DNA of 64,000 nucleotides from Maricaulis alexandrii (GCF_005871165.1 NZ_SWKP01000011.1:1-64000); one strand, 5' to 3'; shown: positions 45,356 through 54,787, counted from the first letter of the stretch. Notes: generated from the sequence alone by a model not told the origin. Translations and numbers: made by a program.

Positions 45356-46867
45356 CTAGCCTCCGAACAGATTTCCGAACAGGCCCCGCTTGCGCGGCGG
45401 GGCAGCGACACGACCCGTCACCAGGCCGGCCAGATGACCGAAGCCTTCCGCCGCTTTCGACTTGGCATCCAGCTCGGTGATCATCTGACCATTATTCGCT
45501 GCTTTGCCAAACAGTTGCGGTTCGAACGGCAGGACCAGGGCCGGCTGCACCCCCAGGGCTTCGGCGAAATCCTTCACCGGGATCTCCGGGCGTTTGGGCA
45601 TGCCGGCCATATTGATCACCACGCGGGGCGCCTCGTCATTGGGACGCGCACTGGTGACCAGGTCGAACAGGTTTTTCGCATTGCGCAGCGAGGCCAGGTC
45701 CGGCGTCACGGTGACAACGACCTGATCGGCGCTCAACAGGGTCTGGCGCACCCAGGGCGACCACACATGCGGCAGGTCCAGGGTGACGAAGGGGGCCTGG
45801 CGGCGCACCTTGTCGAGGACCATTTCGTATTCCTGCGGCGCGAAATCCCAGTCCTTGTCCAGCGTGGCCGGGGCCGAGAACAGGCTCAAACGATCCGTGC
45901 AGCGAACCAGGAGACGATCCAGCAGGGCGTCATCGAGACGATCCGGGTCGCTCAGCGCGTCACCCAGCGTCTGGGCCGGATCCTGGTTGAAATCGAGACC
46001 CGCCGTCCCGAAGGACAGGTCGAGATCCATCAGCACCGCATCCGATTGCAGACCTTCGGTCAGCGCCCAGGTGCAATTGTGCGCCACGGTCGAGGAACCG
46101 ACGCCGCCCTTGGAACCGATGAAGGCAATCGACTTGCCGGCAAAGGGCTGTTCCGGATCGAGAAAGAGTTCCGAAATCGTGCGGATCAGATGGATCGGCG
46201 TCATGGGCGGCACGATGTATTCGGACACGCCGCGCTTCATCAGCTCGCGATACAGGCCGATATCATTGGTCGCCCCGATGATGACCACCTTGGTATCGGG
46301 ATCACAGACACCGGCGAGCTCTTCCAGCTGGTCGAACAGGCCACGGCCGCGCATGCCGCTCTCGATCACCAGAAGATTCGGCGTGGATTCATCGTGATAG
46401 CGCTCGATCGCAGCCGGCAATCCGCCCATCTCGATATCGACATGGGCCTTGGCCAGACGGCGGTCATTGGCGGAGTTCTCGATCAGGGCCGCGGTTTCCG
46501 GGCGCTCGCAGAAAGCGCCGATCGTGATACGCGGCACAGGCTGGTCGAGGAAATCATCGTCATCGACCTCGCCATACAGGGCGTCACCGGACGGCATGGC
46601 AGCCAGTTCTTCGCGCACGGCGTCAAAGTCCGGCATCTCCGGACGGATGGCCGGGCGTTCGGGCATTTCCGCTGCCTGCGGGGCCTCGAACTCGGTCTCG
46701 GCCTCGGCCATGAAGGGGTCTTCATCCTCCATGCCCTCACCGAACAGGCCGGCATCGCTGTCCTCGGTTTCACCCAGCAGGAGACGCTCTACGTCAGCGG
46801 CCTCCAGAAAGGGGTCGTCACCATCCAGGAAGTCATCATTCTTCAGGGCTCGATTGGCGTCGCTCAT
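45356..46867 (-). CDS. cpaE: Tad pilus localisation ATPase-like protein CpaE/TadZ
   Basis: The 503-residue protein has an N-terminal acidic region, a receiver-like domain (about 110-230) and a C-terminal ParA/MinD-like domain. The P-loop FIGSKGGVGSSTVAHN is deviant (Ser in place of the Lys-Thr pair), as in other CpaE/TadZ. CpaE places the pilus at the pole. ATG 46867 was preferred to 46876 because GGGGG lies at proper spacing only for the former. Confidence 0.92.
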   Translation of the reverse strand: MSDANRALKNDDFLDGDDPFLEAADVERLLLGETEDSDAGLFGEGMEDEDPFMAEAETEFEAPQAAEMPERPAIRPEMPDFDAVREELAAMPSGDALYGEVDDDDFLDQPVPRITIGAFCERPETAALIENSANDRRLAKAHVDIEMGGLPAAIERYHDESTPNLLVIESGMRGRGLFDQLEELAGVCDPDTKVVIIGATNDIGLYRELMKRGVSEYIVPPMTPIHLIRTISELFLDPEQPFAGKSIAFIGSKGGVGSSTVAHNCTWALTEGLQSDAVLMDLDLSFGTAGLDFNQDPAQTLGDALSDPDRLDDALLDRLLVRCTDRLSLFSAPATLDKDWDFAPQEYEMVLDKVRRQAPFVTLDLPHVWSPWVRQTLLSADQVVVTVTPDLASLRNAKNLFDLVTSARPNDEAPRVVINMAGMPKRPEIPVKDFAEALGVQPALVLPFEPQLFGKAANNGQMITELDAKSKAAEGFGHLAGLVTGRVAAPPRKRGLFGNLFGG

Positions 46868-46885
46868 GTTCCGCATGCCCCCTTC

Positions 46886-47560
46886 TTAATCGTTGTTCAC
46901 GTTGGAGACCGCACCGCTCTCGTGTTCGGAGCGATTGCTGGCTGTGGATTCACCGGCCCGGTAGAGGTCGATGACGGTCTGACGGCGACCCGTATCCGGA
47001 TCCCCCATCGTGCGCGGCGCGACCAGGTCCCGGGGGTCCGCCACCATGGCCGCCAGATTGGCCGCCATCGCACAGCCGAAATTGGCATGGCGCTGATTGT
47101 CGTATTCCATCGCCAGATTGTCCCAGCTGGAACCGCATTCCGGCGCCACGGCAGCATAGCGGGTGAAGGAGAAGATCAGCTCCCCGCTCTGCGCGCCGCG
47201 GGCGTCATAGGCTCCGCCGGCGATCTGGCGCCAATTGATACCCTGTTCGTAGAAAAAGGTGCGCGCTTCGGAGATCGCGCCGATGGCGGCGTCCTCATTG
47301 GCCGCGCCCTGCGGGTAGGAAATCACCAGCGGGCCATGGCCCCGTGCCTGGTATTCCGCGGCAATCGCGGCCAGCTGGCTTTGCTGGGCCCAGGTCAGGC
47401 CATTGTCGCGCGGGTCGATCGCCATGGACGAGCGGAAGGTCTCCGCCACGGCCGTGGCCTGGTGCTGACCCAGATCTGCGGTCGGCGTCGTACAGGCCGG
47501 AAGCCAGGCGGCGAGCGCCAGGGTCGCCAGGGCTGCGTATGTCTTTTTATTCGCCACCAT
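46886..47560 (-). CDS. cpaD: Tad pilus protein CpaD
   Basis: The 224-residue protein has an N-terminal signal region with LAAWLPACTTPTAD, a lipoprotein-like signal. The central pattern RSSMAIDPRDNGLTWAQQSQLAAIAAEY and ANFGCAMAANLAAMVADPRDLVAPR is typical of CpaD, which assists the secretin. The ATG at 47560 is preceded by GGAGTGGGTG; an earlier ATG at 47575 overlaps the cpaC stop. Neighbours cpaC and cpaE confirm the call. Confidence 0.9.
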   Translation of the reverse strand: MVANKKTYAALATLALAAWLPACTTPTADLGQHQATAVAETFRSSMAIDPRDNGLTWAQQSQLAAIAAEYQARGHGPLVISYPQGAANEDAAIGAISEARTFFYEQGINWRQIAGGAYDARGAQSGELIFSFTRYAAVAPECGSSWDNLAMEYDNQRHANFGCAMAANLAAMVADPRDLVAPRTMGDPDTGRRQTVIDLYRAGESTASNRSEHESGAVSNVNND

Positions 47561-47571
47561 CACCCACTCCA

Positions 47572-49035
47572 TCAATCGAACAGGAAGCCGACCGGGCCGG
47601 TCCAGCCGCGATCACCCGTGTCCGATCCGGGAACCGAATAGACCTGGTTGATGCGGTTGAAGAACAGGCTGGAGGCTTCGCTCGCCGTGCGGAAACCGTC
47701 TGCCGGGGTCGACAGATTGTTCGGATTGGTCGGGTCCACCAGATACGGGGTGACCAACACGACCAGTTCGGTTTCCTGGTTTTCGAAATCGCGCGACCGG
47801 AACAGGGAGCCCAGAACCGGCAGGTTCTGCACGCCCGGCACACCGTCGAGATTCTGACGCGTCTCTTCCTGGATCAGGCCCGCCAGGACCAGGGATCCAC
47901 CTGACGGCAATTCCACCGTCGTCTCGGCGCGGTTCACATTCAGGGCCGGGATCGTCAGACCCGGGACCTGGCCGATGATATTGCCCTCATCATCCGTGAC
48001 GGCGCTGGACTGGTAGGTCAGCGAGCCCTGATTGGTCAGCTCGGACACTTCAGTGGAAATGCGCAGGCTGATGCGGCCTTCCGACAGGACCACCGGCGTG
48101 AAGCCGAGGCCGACACCGAAGGGCTTGTACTCGATGATGATATTGCCATCGCGGTCACGGCCCACCGGGACCGGGAATTCACCGCCGGCCAGGAAGTTGG
48201 CGCTCTCGCCCGTGATCGCGGTCAGGTTCGGCTCGGCCAGGGTGCGGACCAGGCCCACGCGTTCCATCGCCTGCAGGAGGGACTGGACATTGCCGATCCC
48301 GTCGCCGGAATTGCCGCTCACCCAGTCGATCACGGCACTGGTGCCGCCCAGGAAACGGCCGACGCGGGAGAAGTCCGGCTGGCTGGCCACGGAGAAACCG
48401 AATTCGCCCGACGTGCCGCCGGCCGTCAGATTGACGCCCAGCTGGCGCACGATCGTGCGCTGCATTTCCACGATCCGGACCTTGAGCATGACCTGCTCGC
48501 GGGCCTGCACCGTGACCATGTTGAGAATATTGTCAGGCTCGTCCACCCAGCGCTCCGCGATACGCAGGGCAGCATCGGCGTCCGAGGCGCTCGGCACAGA
48601 GCCGGACAGGACGATATGGTCATTCATGGCTTCGGCGTTCACCCGCGCATTCGGCAGAAAGCGTTGCAGCGCGTCACGCAGCGGTGCCAGATCCCGCTCG
48701 ACCCGCAGGTCCAGATCGAGGATCAGCTGACCATCGGCATCAAAGAAGAAGGCATTCGTCTGGCCGATCCCCATGCCCATCAGATAGGCGCGGCGCGGCG
48801 TGCGCACGACGGCATCGACGACTTCCGGATTGGTGACCAGGACATCGGCCACATCCACCGGCAGGTGAACCACGGCGGCCTTGTCGAGCGGCAAATCGAG
48901 GCTTTCCGAGACCGGGCCATTGCCCGGTTCACGGATATAGACCTGCATCGTGTTGCCACGTTCACTGCCGGGCGCCTGGGCCAGGGCCGGGGCCGACATC
49001 GCCAGGGCGGCGAGAAGGATCAGGGGGCGGATCAT
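47572..49035 (-). CDS. cpaC: Tad pilus secretin CpaC/RcpA
   Basis: The 487-residue outer membrane secretin has a signal peptide (AAALAMS region, cleavage near ALAQ), N-terminal BON/N0-like domains and a secretin domain (about 230-440) with VRIVEMQRTIVRQLGVNL, NFLAGGEFPVP and PSGGSLVLAGLI. It forms the outer membrane channel for the pilus. ATG 49035 was chosen for GAGGA at good spacing; the upstream GTG at 49050 is possible. Confidence 0.93.
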   Translation of the reverse strand: MIRPLILLAALAMSAPALAQAPGSERGNTMQVYIREPGNGPVSESLDLPLDKAAVVHLPVDVADVLVTNPEVVDAVVRTPRRAYLMGMGIGQTNAFFFDADGQLILDLDLRVERDLAPLRDALQRFLPNARVNAEAMNDHIVLSGSVPSASDADAALRIAERWVDEPDNILNMVTVQAREQVMLKVRIVEMQRTIVRQLGVNLTAGGTSGEFGFSVASQPDFSRVGRFLGGTSAVIDWVSGNSGDGIGNVQSLLQAMERVGLVRTLAEPNLTAITGESANFLAGGEFPVPVGRDRDGNIIIEYKPFGVGLGFTPVVLSEGRISLRISTEVSELTNQGSLTYQSSAVTDDEGNIIGQVPGLTIPALNVNRAETTVELPSGGSLVLAGLIQEETRQNLDGVPGVQNLPVLGSLFRSRDFENQETELVVLVTPYLVDPTNPNNLSTPADGFRTASEASSLFFNRINQVYSVPGSDTGDRGWTGPVGFLFD

Positions 49036-49046
49036 CGCGTCAGTCC

Positions 49047-49892
49047 TCACTCGTCTCCGGCCAGCGCGACCTGTTGGGCGCGGCCATAGCGGATCAGGGT
49101 TACATGGCTGGAGCGGCCTTCACGCGGCTGTTCCAGGCTCGAAGGTTGCGGCACCGGATCGCCGCCGCTGACCAGTTGCGGACCACCGGTCGCATTGTCG
49201 GTCAGGCTGCGCAGGACGAGAGAGACCTCGCCGCGGGCCACGGCCAGCGACACGGCGCGAGCCTGTTCGGGGGTCAGTTCCAGCGTGGCGGTTTCACCCA
49301 GCACGACATCCTCGCCTTCGCCATCTCCGAAAGTCTGGTCGATCGCGAGGACTCGGGTGTTCTCGACGATCGTGCGAGCCACGAAATTGCGGCCACCGCG
49401 ACGGCTTTCGCTTTCCTCTTCAAAGGAGACGATCACATCAACGCGGTCATTGGGCAGAATGAAGCCGCCCGCGCCCGTCTCGGCCGAGATCGGCACGGCG
49501 ACAGCGCGCATGCCCGGCGTCAGGACAGCGGCCATGAAGCCGGCATCGCCAGGCTGCACCAGCCGGCGGCCGGTGATCGGTTCGCTCTGGCTGATCGGGG
49601 CGCGAACCACCGAGCCGGCAAAGTCCTCAATGCCCTGGCCGCGGCCTTCCACGATATAGCCCGGCGCAATGGCTTCATCCGGCCAGGCCTGCCAGTAAAG
49701 GTCGGAGGCGGAAATGCGCGCGCCAATGGTCAGGTCACTGCGGGCTGCCAGAATACGGACCGCCGGACGTTCCTCCTGTACCTGAACCACTTGTGGGGCT
49801 TCCGGGCCGGACATGGCCTGGCGGACAAAAAAGGCGACCGCGACGGCCGCGACGGCGGCAGCAGCGAGAATAGCGATACGGACAGCGTTCAT
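49047..49892 (-). CDS. cpaB: Tad pilus assembly protein CpaB/RcpC
   Basis: The 281-residue protein has an N-terminal membrane anchor (IAILAAAAVAAVAVAFFV) and a SAF domain (VRILAARSDLTIGARISASDLYWQAWP). The C-terminal region includes VALAGD and the PISAETGAGGFILPNDRVDVIVSF stretch. CpaB/RcpC may stabilise the secretin or bind the pilus. It lies just upstream of cpaC, overlapping the long form by 4 bases. Confidence 0.92.
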   Translation of the reverse strand: MNAVRIAILAAAAVAAVAVAFFVRQAMSGPEAPQVVQVQEERPAVRILAARSDLTIGARISASDLYWQAWPDEAIAPGYIVEGRGQGIEDFAGSVVRAPISQSEPITGRRLVQPGDAGFMAAVLTPGMRAVAVPISAETGAGGFILPNDRVDVIVSFEEESESRRGGRNFVARTIVENTRVLAIDQTFGDGEGEDVVLGETATLELTPEQARAVSLAVARGEVSLVLRSLTDNATGGPQLVSGGDPVPQPSSLEQPREGRSSHVTLIRYGRAQQVALAGDE

Positions 49893-50030
49893 GGGACGCT
49901 CAAACCTCTCGGACGCACGAATACGTCAGACAGGAGACGTTGAATTCCTCAAAGTCGCGTTAATGCTATTGAGACAATGCGTTTGAAGGGCCGGTTTTTT
50001 GTAATCGCCTGCAGCGCCTAGCTGATTCGA

Positions 50031-50528
50031 CTAAAAAGCGCTGAAAATTGGCGTCGCCGGAAGGGTCCAGAAAACCCCTGCTGCGATCGCGATTCCGTAG
50101 GGGACAGGAGCCCCTTTTTCCAGGGCCGTTTCGGACGTCCAACCGCTTGGAATCCGCATCAAAGGGGCACCATGACGCAACAAGAGCAGCACCAGGACCA
50201 GCACACCGCCGGCCACCACGGTGTGCAAGAGGAAGGGGAATAAGGAATCCCAGCCCATCCAGACCGCGACAGCGGCAAACATTTTGGCATCACCGCCGCC
50301 GATCCAGCCCGGGGCAAACAGGGCAAACCCGATCAACAATCCCAGAAAACCGGCCAGGATGTGGAATCCGAAGAGCGGCCAGCTGAACCCGGCGGCAAAA
50401 GCCGCAACGGGAAAGGCCAGGGCGATGATGCCGCACAACCAGTTCGGAATGATGAAGCGCACCGCATCCGACAGGGCCGCCGCCGCGACGAGACCCACAA
50501 AGATCACGATCAGTATTTCGATGGCCAT
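50031..50528 (-). CDS. cpaA: Prepilin peptidase CpaA/TadV
   Basis: The 165-residue A24-type aspartyl protease cuts the Flp prepilin leader. It has an N-terminal segment with LVAAAALSDAVRFIIPNWL (catalytic Asp) and a second site GWIGGGDAKMFAA, matching the TadV GxGD motif. Several membrane helices are present. It sits in the tad operon beside the pilin gene, its substrate. Confidence 0.9.
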   Translation of the reverse strand: MAIEILIVIFVGLVAAAALSDAVRFIIPNWLCGIIALAFPVAAFAAGFSWPLFGFHILAGFLGLLIGFALFAPGWIGGGDAKMFAAVAVWMGWDSLFPFLLHTVVAGGVLVLVLLLLRHGAPLMRIPSGWTSETALEKGAPVPYGIAIAAGVFWTLPATPIFSAF

Positions 50529-50604
50529 CCCGGTCCCCTCTTCCTGCGCGCGAAGAAAAGCACAGAGGTTTTAAAATCCGGTTGGCAGGGTAGAGCTCCC
50601 CCAA

Positions 50605-50636
50605 AACGAAGAAGGCCGCTCCGTTGGGAGCGGCCC
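50605..50636 (-). terminator. Intrinsic terminator of the pilin gene
   Basis: The stem GGCCGCTCC/GGAGCGGCC with a short GTTG loop lies 30 bases past the pilin stop. On the minus strand it is followed by a TTCTTCGTTTTG stretch. Strong termination after the pilin gene would separate abundant pilin mRNA from cpaA. Confidence 0.75.
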
Positions 50637-50665
50637 TCGCCGTCTTTACACGATGTGCGGTTCGC

Positions 50666-50824
50666 TTAGAGCGCGCCGGCAACCGTGTTGAAGTTGTCGC
50701 TGACGCCCGTACCAAGGGCAGTCACGGCACCGATGATGACCACGGCGATGAGGGCGGCAATCAGGCCGTACTCGATAGCGGTGGCGCCGGATTCGTCTTT
50801 GAAGAAGCGAGAAATCATTTTCAT
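50666..50824 (-). CDS. pilA: Flp-type major pilin
   Basis: The 52-residue prepilin has a short basic leader (MKMISRFFKDESG). Cleavage is expected after Gly13, at GATAIEYGLIAALIAVVIIG, where the mature protein has a Glu at position 5 followed by Tyr (TAIEYGL). The hydrophobic helix follows. It is the subunit of the Tad pilus. The RBS GGGAG lies 8 bases upstream of ATG 50824; the longer upstream frame is not used. Confidence 0.93.
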   Translation of the reverse strand: MKMISRFFKDESGATAIEYGLIAALIAVVIIGAVTALGTGVSDNFNTVAGAL

Positions 50825-50958
50825 TTTTAAACTCCCGTGTAGGTACCCATCCATCAGGAGCTGATCCGTCCCGACCCCTCCTGAACGATGCCCATCAAAC
50901 ACGAGAACAATTTCGGTCTAGTAAAAATACGTGGTTACCAAAATCTGTACGCTGCACT

Positions 50959-50987
50959 TTGTGCGCTATAGTTAAAAATCGGATAAC
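50959..50987 (+). promoter_or_regulatory. Possible promoter of the divergent CpaC-N-like gene
   Basis: TTGTGC at 50959-50964 and GATAAC at 50982-50987 are 17 bases apart, about 120 bases before the ATG at 51106. Spacing fits sigma-70 type promoters, but the match is modest. The 281-base region between pilin and this gene is AT-rich and likely carries promoters for both directions. Confidence 0.3.
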
Positions 50988-51105
50988 GATATTGCCCAAC
51001 TGAAAAACAAATTACCAAACAAATAAATGCGCCCCCGTTTATAAAAGATTCAGACGCGCGCGCGAGACTGGGGACATGTTCAGTCGACCGGGACGGAGTG
51101 CCCCC

Positions 51106-51576
51106 ATGATCAAACGGATAGCTGCCGCGTTCACCTTGGCCCTCGCTTTCATGGCGCCCGCCGCCGCCAGCGATATCGACATCGCCGTCGAGCACGCCCA
51201 GGTCATCCGCCTTCCCGGTGATGCCTCGGCCGTGGTGGTGGGCAATCCCTCGATCGCCGACGCCATGGTCCATGACGGTCGCACCCTGATCCTGACCGGC
51301 CGCCTGCAGGGGCGCACCAATGTCATCGCGCTCGATCGCATCGGTCGTGTCATCTATTCGCGCGACATCGTCGTCAGCAATCCGGTGGACAATCAGGTCG
51401 CCCTCTTCCGCGGCCCCGACCGGTCCACCCTGTCCTGCGGCGATGTGTGCGAGGACATCCCGCGCGTCGGCGATGAGCAGACCCGCGTGGAAGGCCTGAC
51501 CGACCAACAGCGCAACCGTCTCTCCATTGCCGACCAGGCCATGGCAGGCGATGACTCCGGCGGCATGCCGCAATAA
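51106..51576 (+). CDS. Pilus assembly protein, CpaC N-terminal-like domain
   Basis: The 156-residue protein has a signal peptide (cleavage at AAAS). The domain seen at the start of CpaC-type secretins follows (DIAVEHAQVIRLPGDASAVVVGNPSIADAMVHDGRTLILTG, then NVIALDRIGRVIYSRDIVV), with no secretin domain. A disulfide pair CGDVC follows, and the tail is Gln/Gly-rich. It likely acts in the periplasm with the pilus machine. ATG 51106 follows GGAG. It leads a short unit with two TadE/G genes. Confidence 0.85.
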   Translation: MIKRIAAAFTLALAFMAPAAASDIDIAVEHAQVIRLPGDASAVVVGNPSIADAMVHDGRTLILTGRLQGRTNVIALDRIGRVIYSRDIVVSNPVDNQVALFRGPDRSTLSCGDVCEDIPRVGDEQTRVEGLTDQQRNRLSIADQAMAGDDSGGMPQ

Positions 51577-51598
51577 GTCGCGCCCGAGGGGGATGATC

Positions 51599-52150
51599 AT
51601 GCGTCTTGCGGGTCTCAAGCCCAGCTTCAAGCCGGCACCCTGGCGCCGGCTTCGACGTGACCAGAAAGGGGCCACGGCGGTGGAATTCGCCATGATCGCC
51701 GCCCCCTTCTTCTTTCTCCTCTTTGCGATGATCGAGATTGCGGCCGTGTTCTTCACCGGCACGGTGCTGGAAAACGCCGTGCTGGAAGCGGCCCGGCAGA
51801 TCCGTACCGGCCAGGCCCAGTCCGGCGGCATGTCCCAGGCCGGTTTCCGCCAGGAAGTCTGCGACCGGATCGGCGTGGTCGGCGATTGCGACCGGCTGGA
51901 GATCGATGTCCAGGTGTTCGAGGACTTCAATGATGTCGACCAGTCCAGCCCGATCGATGGCGGTGGACAGATGGACACGTCCGGCTTCGGCTGGGATCCG
52001 GGGGATGCCGGCGACATCGTCCTGGTCCGCGTCTTCTATCGCTGGACGCTGATGACGCCGAATTTCGGCGGCGCCCTGTCGAACATGGAAGGCAATCAGC
52101 GCCTGATCACGGCGGCCACGGTTTTCCGGAACGAGCCCTTCGATGATTAA
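51599..52150 (+). CDS. TadE-like minor pseudopilin
   Basis: The 183-residue protein has a TadE domain near the N-terminus (DQKGATAVEFAMIAAPFFFLLFAMIEI), where the sequence G-A-T-A-V-E-F resembles a prepilin cleavage site. It is followed by a soluble domain. ATG 51599 has GAGGGGG upstream; ATG 51593 is an alternative. It overlaps the next gene by 8 bases. Such minor pseudopilins are needed for pilus biogenesis. Confidence 0.88.
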   Translation: MRLAGLKPSFKPAPWRRLRRDQKGATAVEFAMIAAPFFFLLFAMIEIAAVFFTGTVLENAVLEAARQIRTGQAQSGGMSQAGFRQEVCDRIGVVGDCDRLEIDVQVFEDFNDVDQSSPIDGGGQMDTSGFGWDPGDAGDIVLVRVFYRWTLMTPNFGGALSNMEGNQRLITAATVFRNEPFDD

Positions 52151-52682
52151 GGCCCTGACCTCTCTCCTGCGCCGTTTCCGGCGCGAAACCGCCGGCGTCT
52201 CCGCCGTCGAATTCGCCCTGATCGCGCCCTTCATGATCCTGCTCTATCTTGGCGCGGTCGAGGTCAGTCTCGCCCTGTCGATCGACCGCAAGATCACCAG
52301 CGTGTCCTCGGCCCTGGCCGACCTGGTCGCCCAGGATGACATCATCACCGATGACGAGATGAATGACATCCTCAATGCCGGTGCCGTGATCGTGGCGCCC
52401 TTCTCGACCGAACCGCTGCAGATCCGCATTTCCAGCGTCTTCATGAATCCGGATGAGAGCGTGGAAGTGACCTGGAGCGACGCCTTGAACACCTCGCCCT
52501 TGGCCGAAGGCGGGTCCGTCGCCGTGCCCCAGGGCGTGCTCGACCGGAACCGGTCGATCATCATGGTGGAAGTGGATTATCGCTACGACACCATGTTCGA
52601 CCAGCTGGGCGTCAACGGGTTCGACATTTCCGAAGTCTTCTACCTCCGCCCGCGCCGTTCCATCGTGGTCTCGCGGAATTAG
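52143..52682 (+). CDS. TadE/TadG-like pilus protein
   Basis: The 179-residue protein has a membrane segment with the TadE/G pattern ETAGVSAVEFALIAPFMILLYLGAVEV, followed by a soluble domain with SIDRKITSVSSALADLVAQDD. It overlaps the TadE-like gene by 8 bases, so translation is coupled. It ends 18 bases before the convergent pabC gene. Confidence 0.87.
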   Translation: MIKALTSLLRRFRRETAGVSAVEFALIAPFMILLYLGAVEVSLALSIDRKITSVSSALADLVAQDDIITDDEMNDILNAGAVIVAPFSTEPLQIRISSVFMNPDESVEVTWSDALNTSPLAEGGSVAVPQGVLDRNRSIIMVEVDYRYDTMFDQLGVNGFDISEVFYLRPRRSIVVSRN

Positions 52683-52700
52683 GGAAGGCGGACCTTTCCT

Positions 52701-53507
52701 CTAATCCAACAGATCCGCGATCGGACCCGGAATGCCGGATCCCGTGGCAACGGCTTTGCCGTCCAGGGCGGAGACCGGGATGGCCCCCATCAGGGCATTG
52801 GTGACAAAGACACACTCCGCACCAGTCAGGGCCTCGCGGCCGAAGGCCCCGGTCTCCACGGGAATGGCATCAAGAATGGCGGCTCGGGCCGTGCCCGGCA
52901 GGACGGCACATTCCAGACCGGGCGTGAACAACGTGCCCGAGCGCATCCAGAACAGATTGGCGCAGTCGGCACCGGACAAATAGCCGCCGGTATCCAGAAG
53001 CAGCGCCATGCCGGCCCCGGCATTGCGGGCCTCCCGGCGCGCGGCGAGATTGTCAGTATAGCCCAGCGTCTTGTGCGCAGCGGCCAGACTGGTCGGCGAA
53101 CGGCGGATCAGACTGGTTTTCAAGGCAATGGAATTGGGCGGCGCCGTGCGGCGGGCCGCCGTCAACAAGACGGCCGGCTGCCCCTTCGGGTCGCGATCCA
53201 GGCCGCGCGGACCGATCCCGGCGGTGACCGTCAGGCGCAGGGCCGCATCCTCCAATCCGTTACGCTCGCAGATTTCCGCCGCCAGATCGCCCAACTCATT
53301 CCCGGTCAGGGGCGAGCACAGGCCCAGCGCCGTACAGGCAGACTCCAGCCGCGCGACATGCCGCTCCAAGCGTTCCACCGCCTGGTTGCGCCAGCGCAGG
53401 GTTTCAAACACGCCATCGCCGAGCAGGGCACCGCGGTCGGCGGCCGGCCAGCTGGCCGCGCCGGCCGTCAGCCATTCCCCGTCCAGCCAGACCACGGCCT
53501 CACTCAT
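52701..53507 (-). CDS. pabC: Aminotransferase class IV, aminodeoxychorismate lyase-like
   Basis: The 268-residue PLP enzyme (fold IV) includes GDGVFETLRWRN, the PLP-lysine region KTLGYTDNLAARREARNAGA and a C-terminal segment with ECVFVTNALMGAIPVSALDG. Its position, overlapping pabB by 8 bases, supports 4-amino-4-deoxychorismate lyase, which makes p-aminobenzoate for folate. A branched-chain or D-amino acid aminotransferase role is less likely. Confidence 0.85.
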   Translation of the reverse strand: MSEAVVWLDGEWLTAGAASWPAADRGALLGDGVFETLRWRNQAVERLERHVARLESACTALGLCSPLTGNELGDLAAEICERNGLEDAALRLTVTAGIGPRGLDRDPKGQPAVLLTAARRTAPPNSIALKTSLIRRSPTSLAAAHKTLGYTDNLAARREARNAGAGMALLLDTGGYLSGADCANLFWMRSGTLFTPGLECAVLPGTARAAILDAIPVETGAFGREALTGAECVFVTNALMGAIPVSALDGKAVATGSGIPGPIADLLD

Positions 53508-54780
53508 GCCCGCCTCCCAGCGCCCGGCGCAGCGCCGAGGCCTTGGTCAGGGTTTCGGCATATTCCGCCTCCGGCTCGGAGTCGGCGACGATCCCGCCGC
53601 CCGACCGGACGCTGGCCCGCCAATGCCCGTCAGCCTGCCGGCGCAGGGATGCCGTTCGGATCATCACATTCAGGTCCATGGCCCGCTTCCCGTCGATCCA
53701 GCCCAGAGCTCCACAATAGGGCCCCCGGGGCTCGGCTTCGAGCTCGGAAATGATTTCCATGGCGCGAACCTTGGGGGCGCCGGTGATTGAACCGGGCGGA
53801 AAGGCCGCTTCCAGCACGTCATAAACATCGCGCCCGGGTGCCAGCGCGCCGGTCACCACAGAGACCAGATGGTGCACATTCGTGTAGGTCTCGACATCGC
53901 AAAGCCGGGGGACTTTCACACTGCCCGCCGCGCAGACCCGGGACAAATCATTGCGCATCAGGTCGACGATCATCAGGTTTTCCGCGCGATCCTTGGCACT
54001 GGCGGTCAATTCCGCGGCCAAATCGGCATCACGGGCGGGATCGGCATGACGCGGCCGCGTCCCCTTGATCGGACGTGCCTCCACAACGCCGTCGGCCACC
54101 TCGACGAAACGTTCCGGCGAATTCGTCATCACCACGCGATCATCATCCAGGCGGAAATAGGCTGCATGCGGGGCCGGCGACTGGGCGCACAAACGGGAAA
54201 AGACACCGAAGGGCGTCTCCTCCGGGGCCAGATCCGCATCAAAGCCTTGCGAGAGATTGACCTGGAAGACATCGCCGGCGCGGATATAGGCCTTGGCCTG
54301 GCGCGCGGCCGCCAGATAGGTCTCCAACGACCAGCGGGGTGACCAACTGGCCGGCGCGGCGGGCCTGGCGTCCGGCGGTTCCAGACCGTCGCCCAGCTGG
54401 TCCACAAAGGCTTCGGCGGCCGCCCGGTCCGGCGCGAAGACGTCCAGACCATCCGTTTCGCGATCGAAACGAGCCCAGACCGGATAGCGCCCCACGACCT
54501 GGGGCGGCCAGCGCGGATCGAGATGTGGCAGGCGCTCGAAGGCCGCGGCCAGGTCATAGCCGAACAGGCCGGCATGCAAACCGTCCGTCTCGCGAGCCGA
54601 AGCCGCCAGCGCCTCGAAGGCCGCCCGGCCCGCGCCCTCGAACACGGCGTCGGGCGCCGCGAATATCCGCGCCCGTCCCTGGCGGCCATCATGCAGAAGC
54701 AGGGCATGCGCCTGTCCGGACAAGGGCGCGAACGCCGCCAGCGGGTCACGCCAGGGCAGTCGGAGGACGGGATGGGTCAT
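53500..54780 (-). CDS. pabB: Aminodeoxychorismate synthase component I
   Basis: The 426-residue chorismate-utilising enzyme has conserved RAGDVFQVNLSQ, PERFVEV, RPIKGTRPR (catalytic Lys), DRAENLMIVDLMRNDLSRV, YTNVHHLVS, FPPGSITGAPKVRAMEII and GPYCGALGW. ATG 54780 (MTHPVLRLPW) was chosen over an upstream reading. The glutamine amidotransferase subunit PabA is not adjacent. Overlap with pabC by 8 bases. Confidence 0.92.
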   Translation of the reverse strand: MTHPVLRLPWRDPLAAFAPLSGQAHALLLHDGRQGRARIFAAPDAVFEGAGRAAFEALAASARETDGLHAGLFGYDLAAAFERLPHLDPRWPPQVVGRYPVWARFDRETDGLDVFAPDRAAAEAFVDQLGDGLEPPDARPAAPASWSPRWSLETYLAAARQAKAYIRAGDVFQVNLSQGFDADLAPEETPFGVFSRLCAQSPAPHAAYFRLDDDRVVMTNSPERFVEVADGVVEARPIKGTRPRHADPARDADLAAELTASAKDRAENLMIVDLMRNDLSRVCAAGSVKVPRLCDVETYTNVHHLVSVVTGALAPGRDVYDVLEAAFPPGSITGAPKVRAMEIISELEAEPRGPYCGALGWIDGKRAMDLNVMIRTASLRRQADGHWRASVRSGGGIVADSEPEAEYAETLTKASALRRALGGGHE

Positions 54781-54787
54781 GGCCGGT

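Noticed and set aside
45434-47641. 735-codon plus-strand frame across cpaE/cpaD
   Set aside because: Shadow of two pilus genes on the other strand; no start context or domains.
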